Below, piece after piece: positions 52,942-61,922 of a DNA stretch of 64,000 nucleotides. Source of the DNA: Alkalihalobacterium chitinilyticum. GTDB taxonomy: Bacteria > Bacillota > Bacilli > Bacillales > Bacillaceae_F. The number at the start of each line of letters is the position of its first letter. Position 1 is the stretch's first letter. The DNA lies in NCBI RefSeq assembly GCF_029028005.1, contig NZ_JAOTPO010000009.1, positions 1 through 64,000 of the forward strand. Reading direction: 5' to 3'. Position numbers and translations under genes: made by a program. The notes beneath the pieces were generated by a model. It was not told the DNA's origin and made no database searches. It saw only the letters and a list, made by a program, of their open reading frames with translations.

Positions 52942-55900
52942 GACCGATAAAATTAACATTAACTGCGTTTGGACCTTACAAACATAAGGAAGTCATTAAT
53001 TTTAGAGACCTAAAAGAACACCGTCTATTTGTCATTTCTGGAAATACAGGAGCAGGAAAAACGAGTATTTTTGATGCGATTTGTTTTGCTCTATATGGTG
53101 AGGCAAGCGGTGAAGATCGTAATGATTCAAGAATGCTTAGAAGTCATTTTGCAGCGGATGAGGACCATACATCTATTGATTTTGAATTCGAACTTCGTGG
53201 CCGGATGTATCGTGTGTTTAGACAGCTCGCCCACATTAAAGGAACAAATAAAACAGCAACTGGTGACAAATATGAATTGTATGAAATAACAGACGGCCAA
53301 GAAACGTTATTAGTCGATCGTTTGACGGTAACCCATGTTAACGAAAAGCTTCAAGAAATTATCGGATTAACGAAGGAACAGTTCAGTCAAATCGTTATGC
53401 TCCCACAAGGCGAATTTCGAAAGTTATTAACGTCAGAAACTGAAGACAAAGAAGAAATACTTCGAAAGATTTTTAAAACAGGATTGTTTAAACATGTAAC
53501 AGAGCGTTTAAATGAAAAACGTGTTTCGTCACAAAAAGTATACGAAGGACAAAGGCAAGAACGTGACCTTCATATTAAAAATATTTCTAAAAACCTCCCT
53601 TCGCGTGAGGGTTCATTGTTTACAGAAGTGTTTGCTCAAGAAAATTATAATACGCACCAAGTCCTCGAAGCTTTAGCAGATGAAATGTCGTATTACCAAC
53701 AAGAAACAATTCAACAAAAACAACGGTTGGACGAACAAAATCAGCTCCTTCAAGAAAAAACGAAACAATTTCATGAAGCAAAAGCAATTAATGAACGATT
53801 TGAAAATCTAGAAATGAAGCGGAAATTAAATGAAGTTCTAGAACATAAAATTCCTGAAATGAATGAAAAAGAACGAGAGCTCACGCTAGCGGAAACAGCT
53901 AGCCAATTAGAGGTTCATGAAGGACATTATAAAGAAATCGAGCAAGAACTTCAGCTAGTTAAAGAGCAACATGAAAAAGCAAACAGAGAACTTGTACAAG
54001 CAGAAGCAGCTAAGGTCACAGCTGAAAAAATGTACAAAGTGGAAGAAGAGAAGCATGAAGAACGGGAAGATATAGTAGTTCTCGTTAACAAGTTAAAAGA
54101 ATATGTACCAAAAGTAGCCAAACTCGATGAACATCGAACGTCATTACAACAATTGAGAAAAGAAGCGGAGCAATTAGAAAAACAAACAGAAGCCTTTACG
54201 TTACAGTTGAAGCAACATAAAGAGATAAAAAGTGAGAGGACAGCTGAGATTAAACGTCTTGAAACAAATAGTCAAGGTTATGCGCTAAAAGTAGAGCAAC
54301 TTCAAGACATGAAAACAAAAGTAAAAGCGGTTCATGAGTATATAAGTTTGACAGAAAAGCAATCACAATGGTCTACACGGATGCAAACAAAGGAAACGGC
54401 TTTTGGGGAAGTGAAAAAAGCCTATGACGAATTGGAGGCCCTATGGGTTGCCGGACAAGCTAGTTTATTAGCTGAACACCTGCACGACGGGGAATCGTGC
54501 CCTGTTTGCGGCAGTGTTGAACACCCTGAGAAAGCTATTCAAAAACACAATATTCCATCGAAAGAGCTTCTTGAACAGAAAAGGAATGAAAAAGATATTA
54601 TTGAAGACCAGTTTCGGAAATTACAAGCTGAACTCAGTACAATTTTTATTCAGCTGGAAACTAAGCAACAAGAACTTCAAGAATTAAGTATATCGCCTGA
54701 AGAACCACACAACACATTACAGCAACTCACTGAAACAGAAATGGTGTTACAAAAAGAGATCACTCAACTTAAAACAGAGCAAAGAGAATTGGAGCAACAC
54801 AAAAAAGCACAGGAACAACTAGAAAAAAACATGGAACAAACAGAAACGGAAAAACTCCAAGTCGAAAAGCAATATAATCAAACAATCATTACTTTTGAAA
54901 AAGAAACGACGTTACATGAACAACTCTTAAAAGACATTCCAGCGGATCTTCAGTCACTAGAAAAGCTTCAAAATGAAGTTACCCAAAGAGAAGAAGAGAA
55001 GCAAAAGATTGAGCGACAGTGGAAAGCGGTTCAAGATGCATTAAACGCAGCGAATGAACGCTACTTCACTACGAAAACGACAATTGCTAATGTGGAAAAA
55101 CAATTCTTATCTACAAGTGAGAAAAAAGAAAAAGCGTATGATAAGTTTCAGGAACAACTGTTAGCAACTGGCTTCACAACAGAAGAAGAGTACCACGGGG
55201 CAAAACGAACAAAATTAGAACGAGATGACCTGAAAGAAGAAATTGAAACATTTAAGACGGACTTAGCTACAACGAAAAAGCAAGTATCCGAACTCGAAAG
55301 TGAATTAAAAGGTAAAGAACGTTTCGATCTTGTTGCGTTTAAAATGGAACTTCAACAATTAGAACAACTAATTGAGAAAGTAAGATTAACGTATATTCAA
55401 ATGGACACTAATGTGAATTTGATTAATCAATCTATTATAGATATTGAAAGTGCAAGTGAAAAAGTGAAGGAAGCTGAACAGATTTATTATATTCATAAGG
55501 ACCTTTATGATGTTGTTCGGGGCGATAATGCGAAAAGGATCTCGTTTGAGCGATACTTATTAATCGAGTTTTTAGAGCAAATTGTTCAAGTCGCGAATCA
55601 ACGATTAACTCGACTTTCCAATGGTCAATTCCAGCTTGTGCGAAGTGATCGACTTGAAAAAAGAGGAAAGCAAAGCGGGCTGAGTCTCGATGTGTATGAT
55701 AATTATACGGGACAAAAGCGTGATGTAAAAACGTTGTCAGGTGGTGAAAAGTTCAATGCATCGTTGAGTTTGGCACTCGGTATGGCTGATATTATTCAAT
55801 CACACCAAGGTGGGATTTCTATAGAGACGATGTTCATTGATGAAGGATTTGGCTCATTAGATGAAGAGTCACTCAGTAAAGCGATCGATACGCTTATTGA

Positions 55901-56030
55901 ACTGCAACAATCCGGAAGGCTGATCGGTGTCATTTCACACGTTCAAGAACTCAAACAAGCAATACCAGCGATTTTAGATGTGAAAAAGACAAAAGAAGGT
56001 CACAGTCAAACGGCATTTGTAATTAAGTAA
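52938..56030 (+). CDS. sbcC: nuclease SbcCD subunit C (Rad50-like ATPase)
   Basis: 1030 residues. Walker A SGNTGAGKTSIFDA near the N-terminus, a long coiled coil (about 180-860) interrupted by the zinc hook CPVCGSVEHP near residue 521, then the ABC signature LSGGEKFNASLSLALG and Walker B MFIDEGFGSLDEE. SMC/Rad50 fold, works with SbcD in double-strand break and hairpin processing. Confidence 0.97.
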   Translation: MRPIKLTLTAFGPYKHKEVINFRDLKEHRLFVISGNTGAGKTSIFDAICFALYGEASGEDRNDSRMLRSHFAADEDHTSIDFEFELRGRMYRVFRQLAHIKGTNKTATGDKYELYEITDGQETLLVDRLTVTHVNEKLQEIIGLTKEQFSQIVMLPQGEFRKLLTSETEDKEEILRKIFKTGLFKHVTERLNEKRVSSQKVYEGQRQERDLHIKNISKNLPSREGSLFTEVFAQENYNTHQVLEALADEMSYYQQETIQQKQRLDEQNQLLQEKTKQFHEAKAINERFENLEMKRKLNEVLEHKIPEMNEKERELTLAETASQLEVHEGHYKEIEQELQLVKEQHEKANRELVQAEAAKVTAEKMYKVEEEKHEEREDIVVLVNKLKEYVPKVAKLDEHRTSLQQLRKEAEQLEKQTEAFTLQLKQHKEIKSERTAEIKRLETNSQGYALKVEQLQDMKTKVKAVHEYISLTEKQSQWSTRMQTKETAFGEVKKAYDELEALWVAGQASLLAEHLHDGESCPVCGSVEHPEKAIQKHNIPSKELLEQKRNEKDIIEDQFRKLQAELSTIFIQLETKQQELQELSISPEEPHNTLQQLTETEMVLQKEITQLKTEQRELEQHKKAQEQLEKNMEQTETEKLQVEKQYNQTIITFEKETTLHEQLLKDIPADLQSLEKLQNEVTQREEEKQKIERQWKAVQDALNAANERYFTTKTTIANVEKQFLSTSEKKEKAYDKFQEQLLATGFTTEEEYHGAKRTKLERDDLKEEIETFKTDLATTKKQVSELESELKGKERFDLVAFKMELQQLEQLIEKVRLTYIQMDTNVNLINQSIIDIESASEKVKEAEQIYYIHKDLYDVVRGDNAKRISFERYLLIEFLEQIVQVANQRLTRLSNGQFQLVRSDRLEKRGKQSGLSLDVYDNYTGQKRDVKTLSGGEKFNASLSLALGMADIIQSHQGGISIETMFIDEGFGSLDEESLSKAIDTLIELQQSGRLIGVISHVQELKQAIPAILDVKKTKEGHSQTAFVIK

Positions 56031-56245
56031 AAAGGAAATTTATGAGAAGGTGGCTCAAAAAGGGCTCTTTATCTTATTATTTCACTATATATACGAAGGG
56101 TAAATGTAGTGAGTAAGGGATATGGAACTTTGCAAAGAGTCACCTCTATTCTTCTACTATTTCATAAAAACGGCGAAAAGAACGTCAATTTTTAAAAATT
56201 ATATAAAAAAACTAACAAAAAAATTAATTTTCTGAAAATTAACTA
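56031..56245. other. spacer between sbcC and the acyl-CoA dehydrogenase operon
   Basis: No ORF. GGTGGCTC near 56051 and GAGTCACC near 56138 are imperfect inverted arms that could fold the first half of the spacer, possibly as the sbcC 3' end. They recall the GGCTGACTC elements elsewhere in the window but are not identical. Confidence 0.45.
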
Positions 56246-56274
56246 AAGACAACATACTAACCGGTAGGTATAAT
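56246..56274 (+). promoter_or_regulatory. promoter with embedded operator for the acyl-CoA dehydrogenase operon
   Basis: AAGACA (56246-56251), 17 bases, TATAAT (56269-56274). The spacer contains TACTAACCGGTAGGTA (56255-56270), an imperfect palindrome centred on ACCGGT, the kind of site bound by TetR-family regulators. Repression by a TetR-type fatty-acyl or related sensor encoded elsewhere is likely but inferred. Confidence 0.65.
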
Positions 56275-56325
56275 ATAAATAGAAAGGGGCAACTCTTAAC
56301 TTTTATTATGTCTGGGGGAATTAGT

Positions 56326-57501
56326 ATGCATTTACGTTTAACAGAAGAACAACGAATGGTACAAAAGACGATTCGCAAGTTTGTGGAAAATGAACTAATG
56401 CCGTTAGAGAATGAAGTATTACGTAATGAAAGAGAAGGAAGACCAAGCCTTTCAGCGGAACAAATGAAAGCGCTTCAATTGAAAGCAAAAGAATTTGGTT
56501 TCTGGGGGATTAATACACCAGCAGAATATGGGGGGGCTGATCTCGGCAATATGATGTTAGCCATCGTCATGATGGAAGTTTCAAAGACGTTCGTGCCATT
56601 CAGTTTTGGCGGCAGTGCAGACAACATTCTTTATTATGCAAATGAAGAACAAAAGAAAGAATACTTAATACCAACGATTAATGGTGAAAAGAAGTCGTGT
56701 TTTGCAATGACTGAACCAAGTGCTGGCTCAGATACGCGAAACATTAAAATGACGGCTGTGAAAGATGGAAACGAATGGATACTAAATGGGGAAAAAACAT
56801 TTATTACAGGTGGAAACGAAGCTGACTTTGTCATGGTTATCGCGATTACTGATAAAGAAAAACATAAGGCGACAGGCACAGAAGGAATTACTTGCTTTAT
56901 TGTAGATCGTGATATGGGCTGGAGATCTGAGTATATTGATACGATGGGAGAATGGGGTCCAGCTGGATTAGTGTTTGATAACGTTCGTGTGCCGGAAGAA
57001 AACATTTTAGGTGAGCTTCATAAAGGGTACCAGCTTGGCTTAGAATGGATTGGGTTTGCTCGCTGGATCGTGGGAGCCGCAGCAGTAGGGGCGTCCGAAC
57101 GACTATTACAAATGGCAATTGATTATTCTAAAGAACGTGAAACGTTTGGTAAACCGATTGCTGAAAGACAAGCTATTCAGTGGCAAATTGCGGACTCTGC
57201 CGTTGAAATTGAAGCAGCTCGTTGGTTAACCTTAAATGCAGCATTTACGCTTGATCAAGGTGAGGATAATCGCCACGTAGCCTCAATTGCCAAATTATAT
57301 GGTTCTAATATCGGCAATCGAGTCGTCGACCGTGTATTACAAATCCACGGCGGTATGGGCTATACGAGGGAATTACCGATTGAGCGCTGGTATCGAGAAG
57401 CAAGGCTTTGGAGAATTTACGATGGCACAGATGAAATTCAGCGTTTAATCATTTCTCGTAATTTACTAAAAGGTCATGTTAAGTTGGGACAATCTATTTA
57501 A
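56326..57501 (+). CDS. acyl-CoA dehydrogenase
   Basis: 391 residues from the ATG at 56326 (TGGGGGAATT upstream). FAD and substrate motifs: CFAMTEPSAGSDTRNIKM, ITGGNEADF and the C-terminal VLQIHGGMGYTRELPIERWYREARL, with DGTDEIQR at the flavin/catalytic region. It dehydrogenates an acyl-CoA to the 2-enoyl-CoA. First gene of an operon with an SDR and two MaoC-type hydratase subunits, so it likely catalyses the first step of a degradative cycle on an unusual acyl chain. Confidence 0.92.
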   Translation: MHLRLTEEQRMVQKTIRKFVENELMPLENEVLRNEREGRPSLSAEQMKALQLKAKEFGFWGINTPAEYGGADLGNMMLAIVMMEVSKTFVPFSFGGSADNILYYANEEQKKEYLIPTINGEKKSCFAMTEPSAGSDTRNIKMTAVKDGNEWILNGEKTFITGGNEADFVMVIAITDKEKHKATGTEGITCFIVDRDMGWRSEYIDTMGEWGPAGLVFDNVRVPEENILGELHKGYQLGLEWIGFARWIVGAAAVGASERLLQMAIDYSKERETFGKPIAERQAIQWQIADSAVEIEAARWLTLNAAFTLDQGEDNRHVASIAKLYGSNIGNRVVDRVLQIHGGMGYTRELPIERWYREARLWRIYDGTDEIQRLIISRNLLKGHVKLGQSI

Positions 57502-57540
57502 TAAATTATTAAGTTTATAGCTTATAGGAGGATAATGAAT

Positions 57541-58305
57541 ATGAGTAATCGTTTTGATGGAAGAGTAGCTTTTATTACAGGTGGCAGTCGTGGAATTGGA
57601 AAGGGGGTAGCCTTACAATTAGCTCAAGAAGGAGCTAAAGTAGCAATTGTGGATGTTAACGAAGAGGCACTAGCAGAAACGTCGAATGAATTTAAAGAAA
57701 AAGGGTATGACATTTTTACAAAAGTAGTAAATGTCGTTGAAGCGGAGCAAGTACAAGGAGCGGTTGATGAGGTTGTTCAGGCATTTGGTTCCGTAGATAT
57801 TCTTGTAAATAATGCCGGAGTCATCCGTGATAACTTATTATTTAAAATGACAGAGTCAGATTGGCAGACGGTTATGGATGTTCATTTGAAAGGTTCATTT
57901 AACGCAGCTAAGGCTGTCCAAACACATATGGTTAATAACAAATACGGATGTATTATTAACATATCTTCGACTTCAGCTCTTGGGAATCGCGGGCAAGCCA
58001 ACTATGCCGCAGCAAAAGCAGGTTTACAAGGATTTACAAAAACGTTGGCAATTGAATTAGGGAAATACGGAATTACTTCAAATGCTGTAGCACCAGGGTT
58101 TATTGAAACAGAAATGACGAAAGAAACAGCAGCAAGAATCGGTGTTCCTTTCGAGGATTTCATTGAATTTGCTATCCAGGAAATTCCTGTTGGAAGAAGT
58201 GGTAAGCCTAGTGACATTGCGAATGCTGTTGCGTTTTTTGCAGATGAGAACTCATCGTTTGTTAATGGCCAAGTGATTTACGTAGCTGGTGGACCAAAAG
58301 ATTAG
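57541..58305 (+). CDS. FabG-like short-chain dehydrogenase/reductase
   Basis: 254 residues from the ATG at 57541 (AGGAGG nine bases upstream; the ATG at 57535 is too close). Cofactor motif TGGSRGIGKG, NNAG, and the catalytic Ser (ISSTSALG) and YAAAK. It probably oxidises a 3-hydroxyacyl-CoA in this operon rather than serving fatty acid synthesis. Twelve bases before the first hydratase gene. Confidence 0.92.
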   Translation: MSNRFDGRVAFITGGSRGIGKGVALQLAQEGAKVAIVDVNEEALAETSNEFKEKGYDIFTKVVNVVEAEQVQGAVDEVVQAFGSVDILVNNAGVIRDNLLFKMTESDWQTVMDVHLKGSFNAAKAVQTHMVNNKYGCIINISSTSALGNRGQANYAAAKAGLQGFTKTLAIELGKYGITSNAVAPGFIETEMTKETAARIGVPFEDFIEFAIQEIPVGRSGKPSDIANAVAFFADENSSFVNGQVIYVAGGPKD

Positions 58306-58317
58306 TGAGGTGAGAAC

Positions 58318-58767
58318 ATGTTTAAAGATTTTATCGGTAAACGTTCAAATAAAGTAAAAAATGTCGTTGAAAGAGGCGCAGTGAAGAAGTTTGCGGAAGC
58401 TATTGGTGACCCTCATCCTATTTATATTGATGAGAAAACAGGTCAACAGTCAAGGTACAAATCCAATATCGCGCCACCTACCTTTCCGAGAGTATTTGAT
58501 TATGGCGAAATCGAAGGTTTCAACTTACCGAACATTGGCCTTATCCACGGGGAACAAGTCTATCATTATGAGAGACCTCTTTTAGTAGGTGAAGAGATTA
58601 ACTGCTTTGTTGAAGTAGTTAATTATGTAGAAAAGTCAGGTCAAAGTGGTTCGATGGGTTTTTTAACTTTTAACCGTTATGGGGAAGATTTAGAAGGAAA
58701 CACTATTTTTACAGAAAAAATGGTGGTTATCATTACTGAAACCGTTAGAAAGGGGTTAAGTGTATGA
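58318..58767 (+). CDS. MaoC-like hydratase, HadA/FAS1-type non-catalytic subunit
   Basis: 149 residues, hot-dog fold. RGAVKKFAEAIGDPHPIYID and RSYKSNIAPPTFPRVF-like text match the N-terminal hydratase (HadA-type) family, which lacks the full catalytic motif and pairs with a catalytic partner. Its stop overlaps the start of the next gene (ATGA). Confidence 0.85.
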   Translation: MFKDFIGKRSNKVKNVVERGAVKKFAEAIGDPHPIYIDEKTGQQSRYKSNIAPPTFPRVFDYGEIEGFNLPNIGLIHGEQVYHYERPLLVGEEINCFVEVVNYVEKSGQSGSMGFLTFNRYGEDLEGNTIFTEKMVVIITETVRKGLSV

Positions 58768-59168
58768 GCAGTTTAAAAGAATTACAAGTAGGCGAAACAT
58801 TAGAGCCGGTTCAACTTTCCCCTGTATCTAGAATTGATTTAATCAAATATGCGGGAGCATCAGGGGATTTCAATCCAATTCATACAATTGATGATGAGGC
58901 AACAAAAGCTGGGTTACCTGGAATTATTGCTCACGGCATGTGGACGATGGGTAATTTAGCGAAGCTGTTTACAGCTCATTATGAAGAGGGTTTCATTCAG
59001 GATTATAAGATTCGTTTTAAAGGAATGGTTTTCTTAAATGATGTCATTACGCTAAATGCTAGTTTAGTCGAAGTAAATGATGGGAAATTAACTTTTGATG
59101 TAAAGGCTGTCAATCAAGACAACCGTGACGTGATCAAAGGCAGCGTTGTTTACAGTTTACATGACTAG
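58764..59168 (+). CDS. MaoC-like (R)-specific enoyl-CoA hydratase, HadB-type catalytic subunit
   Basis: 134 residues. The hydratase-2 motif is complete: GASGDFNPIHTIDDEATKAG, then GIIAHGMWTMG, with Asp and His as the catalytic pair. Hydrates a trans-2-enoyl-CoA to the (R)-3-hydroxyacyl-CoA with the preceding subunit. The pair resembles mycobacterial HadA/HadB, which is unusual beside an acyl-CoA dehydrogenase in a Bacillus relative. Confidence 0.88.
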   Translation: MSSLKELQVGETLEPVQLSPVSRIDLIKYAGASGDFNPIHTIDDEATKAGLPGIIAHGMWTMGNLAKLFTAHYEEGFIQDYKIRFKGMVFLNDVITLNASLVEVNDGKLTFDVKAVNQDNRDVIKGSVVYSLHD

Positions 59169-59182
59169 ATAAACAATGTAAT

Positions 59183-59271
59183 CGGCTGACTCATTTATAA
59201 GTGTCATACGCCCCTATTTAAGATAAAGAAGGATATCTTAAATAGGGCGTAGACATTTTAGGAGTCAGCCG
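59183..59271. repeat. CGGCTGACTC...GAGTCAGCCG nested inverted-repeat element, copy B
   Basis: Outer arms CGGCTGACTC (59183-59192) and GAGTCAGCCG (59262-59271) enclose a second long pair, TACGCCCCTATTTAAGATA and TATCTTAAATAGGGCGTA. Similar outer arms lie at 28338-28417. It sits between convergent genes and could work as a terminator or be a small mobile repeat. Confidence 0.7.
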
Positions 59272-59289
59272 CATACAATTATACAGTTA

Positions 59290-59493
59290 TTAGCAGACTT
59301 TTTTATGACCCCAAGACGCACCGATTATGATTAACAAGATGAACAGTACGACAATTAGTGAAAAGCCTGCGCCGTATCTAGGTCCATGTCCTACACCAGC
59401 CACTTGTGGGCCATAACCAAACCCTGGACCTGTGTGAGCACAACCTGGAAGCACTGGACTTACAGGGTAAGCACCGCATCCGTGTCCAAACAT
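59290..59493 (-). CDS. YjcZ-family sporulation peptide
   Basis: 67 residues: a Gly/Pro/His-rich N-terminus (MFGHGCGAYPVSP, GPGFGYGPQ) and the single membrane helix GFSLIVVLFILLIIIGASWG that defines the YjcZ family. These are small membrane peptides expressed during sporulation; function unknown. AAAGGTGG precedes the ATG on the minus strand. Confidence 0.88.
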   Translation of the reverse strand: MFGHGCGAYPVSPVLPGCAHTGPGFGYGPQVAGVGHGPRYGAGFSLIVVLFILLIIIGASWGHKKVC

Positions 59494-59727
59494 AATAACA
59501 CCACCTTTCTTATCAGGTAGTACATTGTATGTATAATTGTCACGAAGAGTTAATAAATATATGAATTGGAGAGGAATTTTTTAGGAGTATGGACAATAAA
59601 ATCTTTATGTACACCCCTGTATTCTAGAAATTTCAGGAGTATTAGTGAGAATTAAAGACTTAAAGATTAGGCTCGTTAACTAGAAACTTTATTTGAGGTG
59701 CGGCGTCTAATGAATGGAGGTGAGATA

Positions 59728-59901
59728 ATGGTTGAATATGCGAGAAACTTTTTTATTGCTGTTTTTTTAGGATGTGTATTATTAGGTCTGTTTATCGTAG
59801 GCACGAGCGCAACCAATGCACAATCGACTCTAGAAGTGAGTACTGCTAATCATGAACAGCCAGCAGAAACTGAAAAACTTTTATTAGAAAAAAAGAATTG
59901 A
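59728..59901 (+). CDS. small membrane/secreted protein, 57 residues
   Basis: Start at the ATG at 59728 (TGGAGGTGAGA upstream); the ATG at 59698 overlaps this RBS. MVEYARNFFIAVFLGCVLLG begins a single N-terminal helix to ~26, followed by a short polar tail with many Glu. Not recognised. The spacer before it (59494-59727) shows nothing else. Confidence 0.65.
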   Translation: MVEYARNFFIAVFLGCVLLGLFIVGTSATNAQSTLEVSTANHEQPAETEKLLLEKKN

Positions 59902-60028
59902 CTCATTGATTATTGAATTGGGTTAGAAACTACAATGACAGAAAAAGTAAGGGAATATGTCTTATGCTTTGCATTACGCAATACATAAACTGAAATTCCT
60001 TTTTATCTATCGTCTATACATGAAGAAA

Positions 60029-60051
60029 GGCCGACCCTAACTCGGTCAGCC
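60029..60051 (-). terminator. intrinsic terminator after the CBS-ACT gene
   Basis: On the minus strand GGCTGACC, loop, GGTCGGCC, then TTTCTTC. Confidence 0.8.
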
Positions 60052-60064
60052 CCAACAACCTGTT

Positions 60065-60712
60065 TTATTGATCAAAATGTTCAAACGGCTCTTCCGTGTC
60101 AAAAACTCGGAAGCCATTTTTGTTTAAACTGGAGATAATTTTCTGGCACAATGCCTCGTCTACTTCTTTCGGTAAAGTAACAACAATTCGTCGAGAATAC
60201 GTTTTCCGATTATCTAAAGTAATCAAACTTTGAATGTGAGTATATTTATTAATGACTTGAGTTACTTTATTTAGTGCCCCTTTATATTCCATCGCAATAA
60301 TTGATAAAGTATAGCTTCCTTGGTCGACGCCCCAACTGTCTTCTAAAATATCCATAATATGACCATGAGTTAAAATCCCAACAAATTGTTCTTTTTCATT
60401 TAGAATGGTTAAGTATGGTAATCTTTTAATGGAGAGAAACGCTTCAAAGAAGGAAGAATTTTTATGGATTGTCGCTGCTTTGTCTCTAGCTAATGTAGTT
60501 ACCGGTAAAGACAAATCGCCTTGTTCTTTTACGATATATTCATAGATTTTCGATTTATAAATATTCCCTAAAAATTTTTCACTGTTTTCATCTAGAATGG
60601 GGATGCAACGATATCCGGATTCCTCGAGTTTGGTTAGTGCTTCTTGTAACGTATCGGTCTCCTTACTAAAGACAATATTTGATATGTCTTTATAAATGTT
60701 ACTCACTCTCAT
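60065..60712 (-). CDS. cbpA: CBS-domain protein with C-terminal ACT-like domain (CbpA-like)
   Basis: 215 residues. Two CBS motifs (residues ~1-65 and ~72-130: YRCIPILDENSEKFLGNI and LPYLTILNEKEQFVGILTHG), then an ACT-like domain (~135-205, TLSIIAMEYKGALNKVTQVI). This matches the cyclic-di-AMP-binding CbpA of Listeria; ligand binding is inferred from the layout. Cytoplasmic, likely a second-messenger sensor acting on an unknown partner. RBS AAAGGAGGAAT. Confidence 0.85.
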   Translation of the reverse strand: MRVSNIYKDISNIVFSKETDTLQEALTKLEESGYRCIPILDENSEKFLGNIYKSKIYEYIVKEQGDLSLPVTTLARDKAATIHKNSSFFEAFLSIKRLPYLTILNEKEQFVGILTHGHIMDILEDSWGVDQGSYTLSIIAMEYKGALNKVTQVINKYTHIQSLITLDNRKTYSRRIVVTLPKEVDEALCQKIISSLNKNGFRVFDTEEPFEHFDQ

Positions 60713-60812
60713 ATAAATTCCTCCTTTGACTGTATTACTATATTATTTAGTAATATTATACTTCATATGGTACACTAACTAGCATGAAGAATATGTCGAA
60801 AAGGTGTAGTCC

Positions 60813-61634
60813 GTGAAAATATATAAAATATTAAATAATAATGCCGTTGTAGTAAAAGAACATGATGAAGAGAAAATTGTCATGGGTTCAGGAATTGCTT
60901 TTCAAAAAAAGAAAAATGACATTATTAATCGTCAAAAAGTTGAGAAGATCTTTGTAATGAATGAGGGAAACGAAAAATTCCAAGAGCTTTTGAAGACATT
61001 ACCTGAAGAACATATACAAATAGCTGAGGACATCATTACTTACGCGGAAGGTTATTTACAAGTTCCGTTAAGTAATCATATTCATATTTCTTTGACCGAT
61101 CATCTATCCTTTGCGATTGAACGTCATCAGCAAGGATTTCAAATTAATAATAAGCTATTAACTGAAATTAAGGCCTTATATAAAAAAGAATTTGAAATTG
61201 GAAAATGGGCGGTTCAGTATGTTGCAGAAAAATTAAAGGTACAACTACCGGTCGATGAAGCAGGACATATTGCTCTTCATATTCATACGGCTAAACTTGG
61301 CAGCGGTGATATAGCAAGTACACTTCAACAAACAACGATCATAAGTGAAATGATTGAAATCATCCATCAAGAGCTCGGGATGGATCTCGATGAAGAGAGT
61401 ATCTCCTACCAACGGTTATTAACACACCTGCGTTTTGCTCTAACACGAATTGAAAGTAATGAGCCGTTTCAAGTGATGGACCCAGATATGTTAGAAATCA
61501 TTCAAACTAAATACGCAAAAGCCTATACCATTGCAGTAAAAGTAGCGGATTATCTTGAAAAGGAGTACGATATTCAACTACCAAGTTCTGAAATGGGCTA
61601 TATTTCACTGCATATTCAAAGGCTCATAACGTAA
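60813..61634 (+). CDS. BglG/SacT-family transcription antiterminator
   Basis: 273 residues. N-terminal RNA-binding CAT domain ([32 protein letters not shown]), then PRD1 (~70-165) with [16 protein letters not shown] and PRD2 (~175-273) with [10 protein letters not shown] and the final [11 protein letters not shown]. It binds the RAT site downstream and lets RNA polymerase read into the PTS gene when sugar is present. PRD histidines for PTS control are present. GTG start, AAGGTG upstream. Confidence 0.94.
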   Translation: MKIYKILNNNAVVVKEHDEEKIVMGSGIAFQKKKNDIINRQKVEKIFVMNEGNEKFQELLKTLPEEHIQIAEDIITYAEGYLQVPLSNHIHISLTDHLSFAIERHQQGFQINNKLLTEIKALYKKEFEIGKWAVQYVAEKLKVQLPVDEAGHIALHIHTAKLGSGDIASTLQQTTIISEMIEIIHQELGMDLDEESISYQRLLTHLRFALTRIESNEPFQVMDPDMLEIIQTKYAKAYTIAVKVADYLEKEYDIQLPSSEMGYISLHIQRLIT

Positions 61635-61723
61635 AGGTGTGTCTGGTATCTCTTTCAATAGTCACAACATTAAATTTGATTATCGAATCTTAGCGAATAA
61701 AGTCGAAAAGTTTATTTTAGTTG

Positions 61724-61752
61724 TTGACGAAAGATAGATTTCAGATTACAAT
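61724..61752 (+). promoter_or_regulatory. sigma-A promoter of the sugar PTS operon
   Basis: TTGACG (61724-61729), 17 bases, TACAAT (61747-61752), directly before the RAT/terminator leader. Confidence 0.75.
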
Positions 61753-61776
61753 GAAAGCGTATTAATTATATATTGT

Positions 61777-61806
61777 AGGATTGTTACTGGTTAAGCAGGC
61801 AAGACC
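61777..61806 (+). promoter_or_regulatory. ribonucleic antiterminator (RAT) site
   Basis: GGATTGTTACTG, five bases, GCAGGCAAGACC: an almost exact match to the sac/bgl RAT consensus, overlapping the left arm of the terminator at 61801. Bound antiterminator blocks the hairpin. Confidence 0.93.
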
Positions 61807-61870
61807 TAAAATGCGTAAAAAGGATTCCCTTTTTCTATGGGGGTATTCTATGCATTTTAGGTCTTTTTCT
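61801..61870 (+). terminator. leader terminator controlled by the RAT
   Basis: AAGACCTAAAATGC (61801-61814) pairs with GCATTTTAGGTCTT (61852-61865), then TTTCTTTTG. It is mutually exclusive with the RAT hairpin. Confidence 0.92.
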
Positions 61871-61922
61871 TTTGTCTAAATGACTGCCAAACGATCCATA
61901 ATAAAATATTGGAGTGATTAGA

